Shown: positions 34,542 to 42,992 of the stretch, piece after piece | Position numbering within the stretch: position 1 is the stretch's first letter | How the letters are laid out: each line of letters opens with the position of its first letter | Assembly (NCBI RefSeq): GCF_037055275.1 | Contig: NZ_CP146343.1 | Span: 4,312,501 to 4,376,500 of the forward strand | Length of the DNA: 64,000 nucleotides | Direction: 5' to 3' | Source: Pseudomonas sp. ML2-2023-3 | GTDB lineage: Bacteria; Pseudomonadota; Gammaproteobacteria; Pseudomonadales; Pseudomonadaceae | The notes under the pieces: model-generated | What the model saw: the letters and a program-made list of their open reading frames with translations, nothing else | The model's database searches: none | What the model was told of the DNA's origin: nothing | Program-made: the position numbers and the translations under genes

Positions 34542-35105
34542 ATGCTTAAAAAAATTGCACTTGCCGCTGGCGCCATGCTGTTTGCTGCCAACCTGATGGC
34601 TGCCGATACATCCAAGACACCTCATGTCGTTCTGGATACCAGCTTCGGCAAGATCGAAATCGAACTGGATCCGGTCAAGGCTCCGATCAGCACTGACAAC
34701 TTTCTCAAGTATGTGGACAGCGGCTTCTACAACAACACCATTTTTCACCGTGTGATCCCGGGCTTTATGGTGCAGGGCGGAGGTTTCACCTCGCAGATGG
34801 CGCAAAAGCCGACCCGCGACCCGATCAAGAACGAAGCCAGCAACGGCCTGCATAACGTGCGCGGCACCCTGTCGATGGCTCGCACCTCCAACCCGAACTC
34901 TGCCACCAGCCAGTTCTTCATCAACGTGGCAGACAACGCGTTCCTGGATCCGGGCCGTGACGCCGGGTACGCCGTATTTGCCAAGGTTGTGAATGGCATG
35001 GATGTGGTTGATCAGATCGTCAACTCGCAAACCACCACCAAACAAGGCATGCAGAATGTGCCGATCGACCCGGTGCTGATCAAGTCGGCCAAGCGTATCG
35101 ACTGA
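34542..35105 (+). CDS. ppiA: Periplasmic peptidyl-prolyl cis-trans isomerase (cyclophilin)
   Basis: A 187-residue cyclophilin with a signal peptide ([20 protein letters not shown]). Active-site segments are [30 protein letters not shown] and [15 protein letters not shown]. It speeds proline isomerisation in the periplasm. The ppiA-ABC exporter order is also found in P. aeruginosa (PA3227-PA3228). Between the two lies a hairpin repeat of the second REP type. Confidence 0.94.
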   Translation: MLKKIALAAGAMLFAANLMAADTSKTPHVVLDTSFGKIEIELDPVKAPISTDNFLKYVDSGFYNNTIFHRVIPGFMVQGGGFTSQMAQKPTRDPIKNEASNGLHNVRGTLSMARTSNPNSATSQFFINVADNAFLDPGRDAGYAVFAKVVNGMDVVDQIVNSQTTTKQGMQNVPIDPVLIKSAKRID

Positions 35106-35139
35106 CAGGCTGCACACAGCAGGGAGCTTTGACCTGTGC

Positions 35140-35184
35140 CCCGTAGCAGCTGCCGAAGGAACGAGGCTGCGTTACTGCTACGGG
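35140..35184. repeat. Hairpin repeat, GTAGC family
   Basis: CCCGTAGCAG and CTGCTACGGG (10-bp perfect arms) enclose GCCGAAGGAACGAGGCTGCG. It is related to other GTAGCCGCTGCC-type hairpins in this window and lies between ppiA and the ABC gene. Confidence 0.7.
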
Positions 35185-35203
35185 ATGGGTAACGTCAACT
35201 AAA

Positions 35204-35223
35204 GGAGAGCCCGCGCTGCGGGC
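35204..35223 (+). promoter_or_regulatory. Hairpin between Shine-Dalgarno and start codon of the ABC exporter
   Basis: GGAG (35204-35207) is followed by the hairpin GCCCGC-GCT-GCGGGC (35209-35223), and the start codon is GTG at 35228 or ATG at 35234. On linear spacing the SD is 20-26 bases away, too far. With the 15-base hairpin folded the distance falls to about 5 (GTG) or 11 (ATG), both workable. Confidence 0.5.
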
Positions 35224-35227
35224 GTCA

Positions 35228-37066
35228 GTGCCCATGCTTTATCGCCGTTTCGAACAACTGATCGATATCTTCCGCGAAGCCCCTACCGCAGCCCCTCCCA
35301 GCACTGTCTGGGCGTTTTATCTCTACTACCTGCGCCAGGTCTGGCCCATGTTTGTCGCCTTGCTGGTGATCGGGCTGATAGCGGCACTGATCGAAGTCTC
35401 GCTGTTCAGCTACCTGAGCACGCTGATCGATCTGACCCAGGGCACGCCCAATACCGAATTCTTCAAGGTCCATAGCAGCGAACTGATCTGGATGGCCGTG
35501 GTGGCACTGATCATCCGCCCGGTGTTCTTCGGCCTGCATGACCTGCTGGTACACCAGACCCTGAGCCCGAGCATGACCAGCATGATCCGCTGGCAAAACC
35601 ACAGCTATGTGCTCAAGCAAAGCCTCAACTTCTTCCAGAACGACTTTGCCGGCCGCATTGCCCAGCGCATCATGCAAACCGGCAACTCGCTGCGTGACTC
35701 AGCCGTTCAGGCGGTCGACGCCCTGTGGCACGTGCTGATCTACGCCATCAGCTCACTGGTATTGTTTGCCGAAGCCGACTGGCGCCTGATGATTCCACTG
35801 CTGATCTGGATCGCATGCTACATCGGCGCCCTGTACTACTTCGTCCCCCGGGTCAAAGAGCGCTCCGTGGTGTCCTCCGATGCGCGCTCAAAACTGATGG
35901 GGCGTATCGTCGACGGCTACACCAACATCACCACCCTGAAGCTGTTTGCCCATACCAATTTCGAGCAACAGTACGCTCGCGAAGCCATTATCGAGCAAAC
36001 CGAAAAAACCCGGCTGGCCAGCCGCGTGGTCACCAGCATGGACGTCACGATCACCACCATGAACGGCTTGTTGATCGTCAGCACAAGCGGCCTGGCGCTG
36101 TGGCTGTGGAGCCAGTCGCTGATCAGCGTCGGTGCCATCGCCCTGGCCACCGGCCTGGTGATCCGCATCGTCAACATGTCCGGCTGGATCATGTGGGTGG
36201 TCAACGGTATTTTTGAAAACATCGGCATGGTGCAGGACGGTCTGCAAACCATTGCACAACCCATTGCCGTCACTGACCGTGAACAGGCACCACGCCTTAA
36301 TGTCAGCCGCGGTGAAGTGCGCTTTGAGCACGTCGACTTCCATTACGGCAAACGCAGCGGCATCATCAGCGACCTCAACCTGGTGATAAAACCCGGCGAA
36401 AAAATCGGCCTGATCGGACCTTCCGGCGCGGGCAAGTCGACCCTGGTCAACCTCTTGCTGCGCCTGTACGACCTGCAAGGCGGTCGCATCCTTATCGACG
36501 ATCAGAACATCGCCGAAGTAACCCAGGAAAGCCTGCGCGAACAGATCGGCATGATTACCCAGGACACTTCGCTGTTGCACCGCTCGATTCGTGACAACTT
36601 GCTGTACGGCAAACCTGACGCTACCGACGAAGAACTGTGGGCAGCCGTGCGAAAAGCCCGGGCCGATGAGTTTATCCCGCTTCTGTCCGACGCTCAGGGC
36701 CGCACCGGTTTTGACGCCCACGTGGGCGAGCGCGGCGTCAAGCTGTCCGGCGGTCAACGCCAGCGGATTGCCATTGCACGGGTACTGCTCAAGAACGCAC
36801 CGATCCTGATCATGGACGAAGCCACCTCGGCACTGGACTCCGAAGTCGAGTCCGCGATCCAGGAAAGCCTCGAAACCCTGATGCAGGGCAAAACCGTCAT
36901 TGCCATCGCCCACCGCCTTTCAACCATCGCCCGCATGGACCGTCTGGTGGTGCTGGAAAACGGCCATATCGCACAAACCGGAACCCACAGTGAACTGCTC
37001 GCACGGGGAGGTCTGTACTCACGGCTTTGGCAACATCAAACGGGTGGTTTTGTAGGCATCGACTGA
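35228..37066 (+). CDS. ABC exporter, fused membrane and ATP-binding domains
   Basis: A 612-residue half-transporter. Six helices occupy about residues 35-330. The ATPase has Walker A IGPSGAGKSTL, signature VKLSGGQRQRI, Walker B ILIMDEATSAL and the H-loop IAIAHRLST. The fold is MsbA/LmrA-like and would work as a homodimer; the substrate is unknown. Start GTG 35228 or ATG 35234 cannot be decided by sequence alone. It is the PA3228-type gene by position. A strong terminator follows. Confidence 0.9.
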   Translation: MPMLYRRFEQLIDIFREAPTAAPPSTVWAFYLYYLRQVWPMFVALLVIGLIAALIEVSLFSYLSTLIDLTQGTPNTEFFKVHSSELIWMAVVALIIRPVFFGLHDLLVHQTLSPSMTSMIRWQNHSYVLKQSLNFFQNDFAGRIAQRIMQTGNSLRDSAVQAVDALWHVLIYAISSLVLFAEADWRLMIPLLIWIACYIGALYYFVPRVKERSVVSSDARSKLMGRIVDGYTNITTLKLFAHTNFEQQYAREAIIEQTEKTRLASRVVTSMDVTITTMNGLLIVSTSGLALWLWSQSLISVGAIALATGLVIRIVNMSGWIMWVVNGIFENIGMVQDGLQTIAQPIAVTDREQAPRLNVSRGEVRFEHVDFHYGKRSGIISDLNLVIKPGEKIGLIGPSGAGKSTLVNLLLRLYDLQGGRILIDDQNIAEVTQESLREQIGMITQDTSLLHRSIRDNLLYGKPDATDEELWAAVRKARADEFIPLLSDAQGRTGFDAHVGERGVKLSGGQRQRIAIARVLLKNAPILIMDEATSALDSEVESAIQESLETLMQGKTVIAIAHRLSTIARMDRLVVLENGHIAQTGTHSELLARGGLYSRLWQHQTGGFVGID

Positions 37067-37104
37067 GACCGTAAACACGCAACTGTAAAGCCCGTGAAAC
37101 ACCA

Positions 37105-37141
37105 CGCCAGCGCCCGGTTTCAAAGGGCTCTGGCGTTTTTT
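37105..37141 (+). terminator. Terminator after the ABC exporter
   Basis: CGCCAG-c-GCCC / GGGC-t-CTGGCG stem with one internal mismatch, followed by TTTTTT. Confidence 0.9.
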
Positions 37142-37266
37142 ATGGCACTGGAAAAAACCCGGGCGAGTGCTGTACTTAAACCAGGATTCGGGAGAGTTCT
37201 GTAGTTAACCGCAGGACGCGACGCAGCTTCAATTGCTCGATAGATTTATCTATCCGGGACCTTCAA

Positions 37267-37968
37267 ATGACCTTGCTCAAACGTTCGGCAACTGAGTTGG
37301 TAGGCACTTTCTGGTTGGTTCTTGGCGGCTGTGGCAGCGCAGTACTCGCTGCAGCCTTCCCCAACGTGGGTATCGGGCTGCTAGGGGTCGCACTGGCTTT
37401 TGGCCTTACCGTACTGACCATGGCATTCGCTATCGGGCATATTTCAGGCTGTCATCTGAACCCCGCCGTATCCTTCGGGCTGTGGGTGGGTGGCCGGTTC
37501 CCTGCAAAAGAGCTACCCGCTTACATCGTGGCCCAGGTTCTGGGAGGCATCATCGCCGCCGCACTGCTGTACTTCATTGCCAGCGGCAAACCCGGGTTTG
37601 ATCTGGCTGCAAGCGGGCTGGCAGCCAATGGCTATGGCGACCATTCTCCCGGTGGCTACTCGATGATCTCGGGACTGGTATGCGAAGTGGTGATGACGGC
37701 CATGTTCATCCTCATCATCATGGGTGCCACTGACACGCGAGTCCCTGCAGGCTTCGCTCCGATCGCCATAGGGTTGGCGCTGACGCTGATCCACCTGATC
37801 TCGATCCCGGTCACCAACACCTCGGTCAACCCGGCACGCAGCACAGGCCCGGCCTTGATCGTGGGCGGCTGGGCGCTTCAACAACTGTGGATGTTCTGGC
37901 TGGCGCCACTGGTGGGCGCAGCGATTGGCGCACTGACCTATCGATGGCTGGGCAAACAGGACAGCTGA
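37267..37968 (+). CDS. aqpZ: Aquaporin Z
   Basis: A 233-residue MIP channel with both NPA-type motifs, HLNPAVSFG near residue 63 and VNPARSTGP near 188. [12 protein letters not shown] and the Arg after the second NPA give the water-selective filter of AqpZ rather than GlpF. It lets water cross the inner membrane quickly. The stop is 18 bp from the convergent FemAB/GNAT-like gene. Confidence 0.95.
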   Translation: MTLLKRSATELVGTFWLVLGGCGSAVLAAAFPNVGIGLLGVALAFGLTVLTMAFAIGHISGCHLNPAVSFGLWVGGRFPAKELPAYIVAQVLGGIIAAALLYFIASGKPGFDLAASGLAANGYGDHSPGGYSMISGLVCEVVMTAMFILIIMGATDTRVPAGFAPIAIGLALTLIHLISIPVTNTSVNPARSTGPALIVGGWALQQLWMFWLAPLVGAAIGALTYRWLGKQDS

Positions 37969-37986
37969 GCATTGAGGCGGCGAGGT

Positions 37987-39111
37987 TCAGGCCTGCCGGT
38001 AGGGCAGCGCCGACCTCGCCTCTTCTGCATACGCCAGCACCCCTGCCCGCTCACGCTGCAGAAAGTCACTGACAGCCGATTTCAGCCCCTGATGACGCAG
38101 GTAATGCCATGAGTGAGTGATCACCGGCTCAAAGCCGCGGATCAGCTTGTGCTCGCCTTGGGCACCGGCATCAAAACGCTTGATACCCTGAGCAATGGCG
38201 TAATCCATACCCTGGTAGAAACATGTCTCGAAATGCAGGCGATCAAACTCGGCCAGGCACCCCCAGTAACGACCATACAAACTGTCACCACCGATCAGGC
38301 TGAACGCCATCGCTACCGGGGTCGAGCCCTGCCTGGCCAGCACAACGCGAATGGATTCGGGCATACGCTCGGCCAGCAGACTGAAAAACGCCCGCGTCAG
38401 GTAAGGTGTTTGTCGCCGTACTGCGTAGGTATTGGCGTAACAGGCGTAGACAAAATCCCATTGCGCCTCACTGACCTGTTGACCCTCCAGCCATTCGAAC
38501 TCGAACCCCTGAGCGGCCACTTGCTCGCGCTCTTTGCGCATCTGCTTGCGCTTGCGGGAGCTCAGGGCATCAAGAAAGTCCTGAAAATCGCGGTACTCGC
38601 GGTTCTGCCAATGAAACTGGCAACCGAGCCGCTGCATCCAGCCGGGCTGTTGCGCCAGGGCTGTATCGGCCAGCGTATCGGTGAAATTGATATGGGCACT
38701 CGAAAGCCCCTCAATCTCAAGATAACCGGGCAAAGCCGCCAGCAACTCCATCCCGTCCTCGGCGCTGGCGGCCAACAATCGAGGACCACTGACCGGGCTG
38801 AACGGTATGGCCGTCAACAGCTTGGGGTAGTACTCGATGCCCGCCCGCTCGCAGGCCTGCGCCCATTCGTGATCGAACACATATTCGCCGTAGGAGTGCC
38901 ACTTGCGGTAGCTGGGTAACGCTGCTTGCAACTGCCCGTTTTCGTAGTGCAGCAAGTGCTCGGGCTGCCAGCCGGAATGCGGACCCAGGCAGCCGCTGTC
39001 TTCAAGCGTGCTGAGAAAGGCGTGCCGCAAGAACGGCTGCTCCACCGGCACCAGCCCATCCCATTCCTGAGCGGTGATGGCGGACAGGCTGTCCAGTCGT
39101 TGTAACGGCAT
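37987..39111 (-). CDS. FemAB/GNAT-like peptidogalycan biosynthesis family protein
   Basis: A 374-residue protein of the DUF482 type, starting MPLQRLDSLSAITAQEWDGL. Conserved parts are HGA-like FLSTLEDSGCLGPHSGWQP, SSRKRKQMRKERE, FYACY-like DFVYACYANTYAV, and the closing DAGAQGEHKLIRGFEPV. The fold is an acetyl/aminoacyl-transferase duplicate. The family name is historical; no activity is proven. ATG at 39111 is chosen over 39180 by family alignment. Confidence 0.85.
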   Translation of the reverse strand: MPLQRLDSLSAITAQEWDGLVPVEQPFLRHAFLSTLEDSGCLGPHSGWQPEHLLHYENGQLQAALPSYRKWHSYGEYVFDHEWAQACERAGIEYYPKLLTAIPFSPVSGPRLLAASAEDGMELLAALPGYLEIEGLSSAHINFTDTLADTALAQQPGWMQRLGCQFHWQNREYRDFQDFLDALSSRKRKQMRKEREQVAAQGFEFEWLEGQQVSEAQWDFVYACYANTYAVRRQTPYLTRAFFSLLAERMPESIRVVLARQGSTPVAMAFSLIGGDSLYGRYWGCLAEFDRLHFETCFYQGMDYAIAQGIKRFDAGAQGEHKLIRGFEPVITHSWHYLRHQGLKSAVSDFLQRERAGVLAYAEEARSALPYRQA

Positions 39112-39193
39112 TGAGAATCCCCGGGCGCGACATGTGAGCCGCGATGGTAGCACCGCAACCGAGGTGGGCGCTGATGTCACGCAGTGATGCCTG

Positions 39194-39218
39194 CGCGGGC
39201 AAGCTCGGCTCCTGCAGG
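39194..39218. repeat. Degenerate REP element
   Basis: CGCGGGCAAGCTCGGCTCCTGCAGG is a decayed REP half without a partner, upstream of the Pho-box-like element. Confidence 0.55.
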
Positions 39219-39257
39219 TTTGGCGTCCGCCGCGAGTGTCACTGACTTGCTATCAGA

Positions 39258-39291
39258 CTGCCACTTTTCTGTCATATCCAGCCGCGATACT
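39258..39291 (+). promoter_or_regulatory. Pho-box-like promoter of the Porin_5-like gene
   Basis: CTGCCAC-TTTT-CTGTCAT (39258-39275) is the direct-repeat layout of a PhoB box (CTGTCAT-N4-CTGTCAT), with 12 of 14 repeat bases matched. GATACT (39286-39291) lies 10 bases downstream as -10, the spacing of PhoB-dependent promoters. It suggests phosphate-starvation control of the porin gene; other regulators cannot be ruled out. Confidence 0.5.
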
Positions 39292-39317
39292 GGCGCCGCT
39301 TCTTAGATCACGAGGTT

Positions 39318-39398
39318 ATGAGTGACTTGTTTGCCAACACGCTCATGACACACCCAAGCCTCGTTAACGTGAGCCCGTATAGGGCCGATTTTTCTTGA
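39318..39398 (+). CDS. Possible 26-codon leader peptide of the porin gene
   Basis: An ATG with GAGG five bases upstream opens a 26-codon frame, MSDLFANTLMTHPSLVNVSP, ending ..RADFS and TGA at 39396-39398. The stop abuts an 8-bp hairpin that is followed by the porin's own GGGAG. It has no recognisable family. It may be a regulatory upstream frame rather than a functional peptide. Confidence 0.4.
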   Translation: MSDLFANTLMTHPSLVNVSPYRADFS

Positions 39399-39415
39399 GG
39401 TGGCCAAGGCCACCT
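39398..39415 (+). promoter_or_regulatory. Hairpin in the porin leader
   Basis: AGGTGGCC-AA-GGCCACCT is an 8-bp perfect inverted repeat directly after the leader-frame stop and seven bases before the porin Shine-Dalgarno sequence. There is no T-run, so it is more likely a translation-control element than a terminator. Confidence 0.5.
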
Positions 39416-39434
39416 CTGCACTGGGAGATTCACA

Positions 39435-40727
39435 ATGCGTCTTGTTTCTACACGGGTTGCGGCTGGACTGTGTGGTGGCCTGGTACTGGCCATGAGCGTT
39501 CCGGCCAGCGCAGCAGTCGATGCCAGACTGCTCGAAATGCTGAAAGCCAACGGTTCCATTTCGCCAGCTCAGTACTCCGAGCTGCAAACTGAACTCGCCA
39601 GTGAGAATCAAGCCAAGCAAGAAGCTGCGGCCAATCAGGTCAAAAAATCCGACCTCACCGCCTTCGAACAAAAAGTCGCCTGGGCAGCTAAAACCGAACT
39701 CAAGGGGGATGTCCGGGTTCGTCACGAAAACATCAAGATTGATGGCGAGTCCGATGGCAAGAACAAGGATCGTCAGCGCATTCGTGCCCGTCTGGGTGCC
39801 TACACCGAAATCAACCCGCAAGTGAACACCGGTATTCGTATCGCCACTGGCGGCGGCGACGATGCGCGCTCCACCAACCAGGATCTGGATAACTACTTCG
39901 ACAAGAAGCAGTTGTGGCTGGACATGGCGTTCATCGACTATCACCCGACTGCCGTCAAGGACCTGCACCTGATCGCCGGCAAGATGGCTCAGCCCTGGGT
40001 CAGCATGGGTGATGTGATTTGGGATAGCGATATCAACCCCGAAGGCCTGGCGGCCACTTACAAGCACAACCTGGGGAACAGCGGCGTCGAGATGTTCGGT
40101 AGCGCCGGTTACTACACCCTCAAGGACAACGTCGACGGCGACGGCGTGCAATTCCGTCATGACTTGCGTCTGTACGCAGGTCAGCTGGGTGCAAAATTCG
40201 CCCCCACGGACAGCCTGAAAGTGACCTTGGGCGGTAGCGTTTACAGCTACGACAATGACAAGGACAGTGCCTGCCCTACCACCGGGACCAAGACAACCCC
40301 TTGCGCCCTGGCCGTTAACGGCAACAGCACCAGCGAGTTCCGCCTGTACGAAGGCTTCGGCCAGGTCGATATCGCCAACCTGCCGCTGCCTCTGTCCCTT
40401 TACGGCCAGTACGTACACAACGCCGCCACCGACAGCGATCAGGACGACGCCTGGCTGGTGGGTTTCAAAAGCAAGCTCAATGCCTTCAGCCTGGACTACA
40501 ACTACCGCGACATTCAGCGTAACGCCGTGGTCGGCGCCTTCACCGACTCCGACTTTGCCAACGGTACTACCGGTTCACGCGGTCACAAGTTCAAAGTGGG
40601 TTACGAAATCGACAAGAACTTTGGTGTTGGCCTGACGTACTTCCTGACCAAGGCTGACTACGTAACGTCCACCCAGAAAGATGCCAAGGCCAACACCTTG
40701 CAACTGGACCTGGAAGCCAAGTTCTAA
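39435..40727 (+). CDS. Putative outer-membrane porin (Porin_5-like)
   Basis: A 430-residue porin. Signal peptide MRLVSTRVAAGLCGGLVLAM..ASA. A helical coiled segment (about 28-85, LLEMLKANGSISPAQYSELQ) precedes the barrel, which begins ELKGDVRVRHENIKI and ends TLQLDLEAKF with the terminal Phe needed by Bam. This N-terminal helix plus beta-barrel plan is that of the Pseudomonas putative porin family (Porin_5). The solute is unknown. Its leader carries a Pho-box-like element, a short upstream frame and a hairpin. Confidence 0.87.
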   Translation: MRLVSTRVAAGLCGGLVLAMSVPASAAVDARLLEMLKANGSISPAQYSELQTELASENQAKQEAAANQVKKSDLTAFEQKVAWAAKTELKGDVRVRHENIKIDGESDGKNKDRQRIRARLGAYTEINPQVNTGIRIATGGGDDARSTNQDLDNYFDKKQLWLDMAFIDYHPTAVKDLHLIAGKMAQPWVSMGDVIWDSDINPEGLAATYKHNLGNSGVEMFGSAGYYTLKDNVDGDGVQFRHDLRLYAGQLGAKFAPTDSLKVTLGGSVYSYDNDKDSACPTTGTKTTPCALAVNGNSTSEFRLYEGFGQVDIANLPLPLSLYGQYVHNAATDSDQDDAWLVGFKSKLNAFSLDYNYRDIQRNAVVGAFTDSDFANGTTGSRGHKFKVGYEIDKNFGVGLTYFLTKADYVTSTQKDAKANTLQLDLEAKF

Positions 40728-40745
40728 AAGCGTCCCGTCATCAAC

Positions 40746-40771
40746 AAAACCCCGAACCCGTTCGGCGTTTT
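40746..40771 (+). terminator. Terminator after the porin gene
   Basis: CCGAAC-CC-GTTCGG flanked by AAAAC and GTTTT, giving an 11-bp stem with one internal mismatch. Confidence 0.8.
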
Positions 40772-40849
40772 GTGTCAGAACAGCAGAGCGAGGCTGGCGT
40801 CGGCCCCCCCATAACATCCACCGACGACACCCTCGCCCATGCTTCTTCT

Positions 40850-41077
40850 TTAGCGCGATTGCTCGCGCATCATTCGCTCAACCGTTTGCTCAAGGTCCGG
40901 GGGCAACGGTTCGGGAAGTCTTTTCAACGTGGCGCTCATCAAACGCATTTGCTTGATGAAACGTCGGCAGTTAGGACAAAACATCAGATGATGGCGCACC
41001 AGCAACCGCTCACGAACGCTCAGCTGGCCATCCAGATAGTCGCTTGAGCGCGCTACTTGCTGTTTGCAGCTCAACAT
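40850..41077 (-). CDS. Zinc-finger anti-sigma factor
   Basis: A 75-residue protein with the ZAS-type motif: Cys4 (MLSCKQQ) and HHLMFCPNCRRF (HxxxCxxC near residues 30-37). It has no membrane helix, so it would be a soluble anti-sigma factor whose zinc site may sense redox or metal changes. The start overlaps the ECF sigma stop by 7 bp, so sigma and anti-sigma are translated together. The ligand or signal is unknown. Confidence 0.85.
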   Translation of the reverse strand: MLSCKQQVARSSDYLDGQLSVRERLLVRHHLMFCPNCRRFIKQMRLMSATLKRLPEPLPPDLEQTVERMMREQSR

Positions 41078-41682
41078 TCGCCGGTTTCCTCGAAGTGTTC
41101 CACAGTCGCAAAGACTTTTAGTCGGGCTCGATGCACCAGCACCCGCACATTAGAGAGCGACAGTTCGAGAATATTACAGATCTCTTCAAGTTCAAGTCCC
41201 TGACGCTCGCGCAACACCAGCACACTGCTCTGCAGCTGCGGCAGGCTGAGAAGAGTTTGCTCAAGGCATTCGCGCAACTCGTCTTCCGTGAGCAAGGCTT
41301 CGGGGGTGTCCTGGTGCCAGGCAAACGGGGCCAGCAACCAGTGGCCATCACTGCTGAACCGGTCATCGTCTATGGTGCCGTGAGGCGAAGGCAAATCGTC
41401 GAGCAGCACTTCACGGCGATTTTGCTTGTAGCGGTTTTTTGCGGAATTGGCCGTGATGGTCAATAGCCAGGTTTTCAGGCTGGAACGGCCCTCAAACCCG
41501 GACAGATTGCGCACTACGGACAGCCATGCGTCTTGTACCACCTCGTCGGCATGTCGATTGCCGACGATCGCATAGGCCACGGCACGCATCGCGCTTTGAT
41601 AGGTGCTAACCAGATCGCGAAAAGCCCGCTGCTCACCACTCAACAGCCGTTTGAGCAGTTCTGAGTCATCAGCAGCGGTCAT
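41071..41682 (-). CDS. ECF-type RNA polymerase sigma factor
   Basis: A 203-residue sigma-70 family factor. Region 2: ERAFRDL-like QRAFRDLVSTYQSAMRAVAY, then EVVQDAWLSVVRNLSGFEGR and LKTWLLTITANSAKNRYK. Region 4: LLSLPQLQSSVLVLRERQGL and LSLSNVRVLVHRARLKVF. The two regions are joined by a long linker containing HGTIDDDRFSSDGHW. Paired with the zinc anti-sigma next to it. In P. aeruginosa the same pair (PA3285/PA3284) sits beside the KAS III-like PA3286, as here, so the sigma may serve that gene. Confidence 0.9.
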   Translation of the reverse strand: MTAADDSELLKRLLSGEQRAFRDLVSTYQSAMRAVAYAIVGNRHADEVVQDAWLSVVRNLSGFEGRSSLKTWLLTITANSAKNRYKQNRREVLLDDLPSPHGTIDDDRFSSDGHWLLAPFAWHQDTPEALLTEDELRECLEQTLLSLPQLQSSVLVLRERQGLELEEICNILELSLSNVRVLVHRARLKVFATVEHFEETGEC

Positions 41683-41712
41683 GGATACCTCGTCTGATCG
41701 AGCACTGCGCGA

Positions 41713-42834
41713 TTAACGTTTACGTAAAATCACACTGCCAATCGAATAACCGGCGCCGAACGAACTCAATACCGCCAATGCACCGCTTGGCAGATCGTCC
41801 TGATACGTATGGAAGGCAATGACCGAACCGGCCGAACTGGTGTTGGCGTAGGTATCGAGAATGACCGGTGCTTCTTCGATGGAAGCTTCGCGCCCCAACA
41901 ATTTGCGCACGATCAGGTGGTTCATGCTCAGGTTGGCCTGGTGCAGCCAGAAGCGCTTCACCTGCTCAACGTCCAGCTGGTTCTCTTGCAGATGCTGACC
42001 GATCAGCTCAGCCACCATCGGGCATACGTCACGGAACACCTTGCGGCCTTCTTGTACGAACAGTTTGTCCGGGCTGTCAGCAAGCTCGTCAGAAGCACGG
42101 TTAAGGAAGCCGAAGTTGTTGCGGATATTGTTCGAGAACGTGGTCAGCAATTTGGTGCTGACGATATCGAACTGATGCTCGGACGTTGCCAGGTCTGCAC
42201 GCTCGACAACCACCGCCGTCGCCGCATCACCAAAGATAAAGTGGCTGTCACGGTCACGGAAGTTCAAGTGGCCGGTGCACACTTCAGGGCTGATCAGCAG
42301 CACTGCGCGGGCCTGCCCCAACTGGACGCTGTTGCTGGCGGTCTGAATGCCGAAGGTCGCCGAAGAACAGGCCACGTTCATGTCAAAACCAAAACCCTGA
42401 ATGCCCAGCGCGTGTTGCACCTCGATGGCAATCGCAGGATACGGGCGTTGCAGGTTGGAGCACGCCACAATCACGCCGTCGATATCGGCAGCTGTTTTGC
42501 CCGCTCGTTCCAGCGCCTGTTTGGCGGCGCCAACGGCCATTTCGCAGAGCACCGACATTTCGTCATTGCTACGGGCCGGCAAGTGCGGGCGCATGCGTTG
42601 CGGGTCAAGAATGCCGTCCTTGTCCATCACAAAGCGGCTTTTGATGCCCGATGCCTTTTCGATAAATGCAGCGCTCGATTCGGCCAGAGGCTGGACATCA
42701 CCGGCCTCGATAGCCTCGGCGTTGTCCGCGTTGAACTGTTGCACATAGGTATTGAAAGACTGCACCAGCTCTTCGTTGGAGATGCTGTTGGCCGGGGTAT
42801 ACAGGCCGGTGCCGCTAATGACGACGTTATGCAC
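41713..42834 (-). CDS. Beta-ketoacyl-ACP synthase III family protein (PA3286-like)
   Basis: A 373-residue thiolase-fold enzyme. The catalytic triad is visible: Cys in MNVACSSATFG, His in FWLHQANLSMN and Asn in TYANTSSAGSV. It is longer than FabH, with an insert after residue 30 (FNTYVQQFNADNAEAIEAGD). The P. aeruginosa homologue PA3286 has been reported to condense octanoyl-CoA from beta-oxidation with malonyl-ACP, feeding degradation products into synthesis. That activity is expected here by orthology, not shown. It lies 30 bp upstream of the sigma gene and shares its direction. Confidence 0.88.
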   Translation of the reverse strand: MHNVVISGTGLYTPANSISNEELVQSFNTYVQQFNADNAEAIEAGDVQPLAESSAAFIEKASGIKSRFVMDKDGILDPQRMRPHLPARSNDEMSVLCEMAVGAAKQALERAGKTAADIDGVIVACSNLQRPYPAIAIEVQHALGIQGFGFDMNVACSSATFGIQTASNSVQLGQARAVLLISPEVCTGHLNFRDRDSHFIFGDAATAVVVERADLATSEHQFDIVSTKLLTTFSNNIRNNFGFLNRASDELADSPDKLFVQEGRKVFRDVCPMVAELIGQHLQENQLDVEQVKRFWLHQANLSMNHLIVRKLLGREASIEEAPVILDTYANTSSAGSVIAFHTYQDDLPSGALAVLSSFGAGYSIGSVILRKR

Positions 42835-42931
42835 GGTCGTTCCTCTATATGTATTCAGCTGTCGATAGCCGCGAAGTTTGCCATAAATGCCAGCATTTGG
42901 CGTTATTTGCGGATGTTACGGTCAATGTCCC

Positions 42932-42980
42932 GTGGGAGCGGGCTGGCTCGCGATTGCATCGAGAGCCAGCCGCTCCCACA
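42932..42980. repeat. REP element pair, very tight
   Basis: GTGGGAGCGGGCTGGCTCGCG and GAGAGCCAGCCGCTCCCACA nearly touch, forming one hairpin with a loop of about 10 bases. Both arms carry the variant GGCTGGCTC instead of GGCTTGCTC. Confidence 0.88.
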
Positions 42981-42992
42981 GGTCACAGGGGT

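Noticed and set aside
39303..40418. A 371-codon frame on the minus strand opposite the porin gene
   Set aside because: Antisense shadow of the porin gene; the porin has a signal peptide, ribosome site and terminator, this frame has none.
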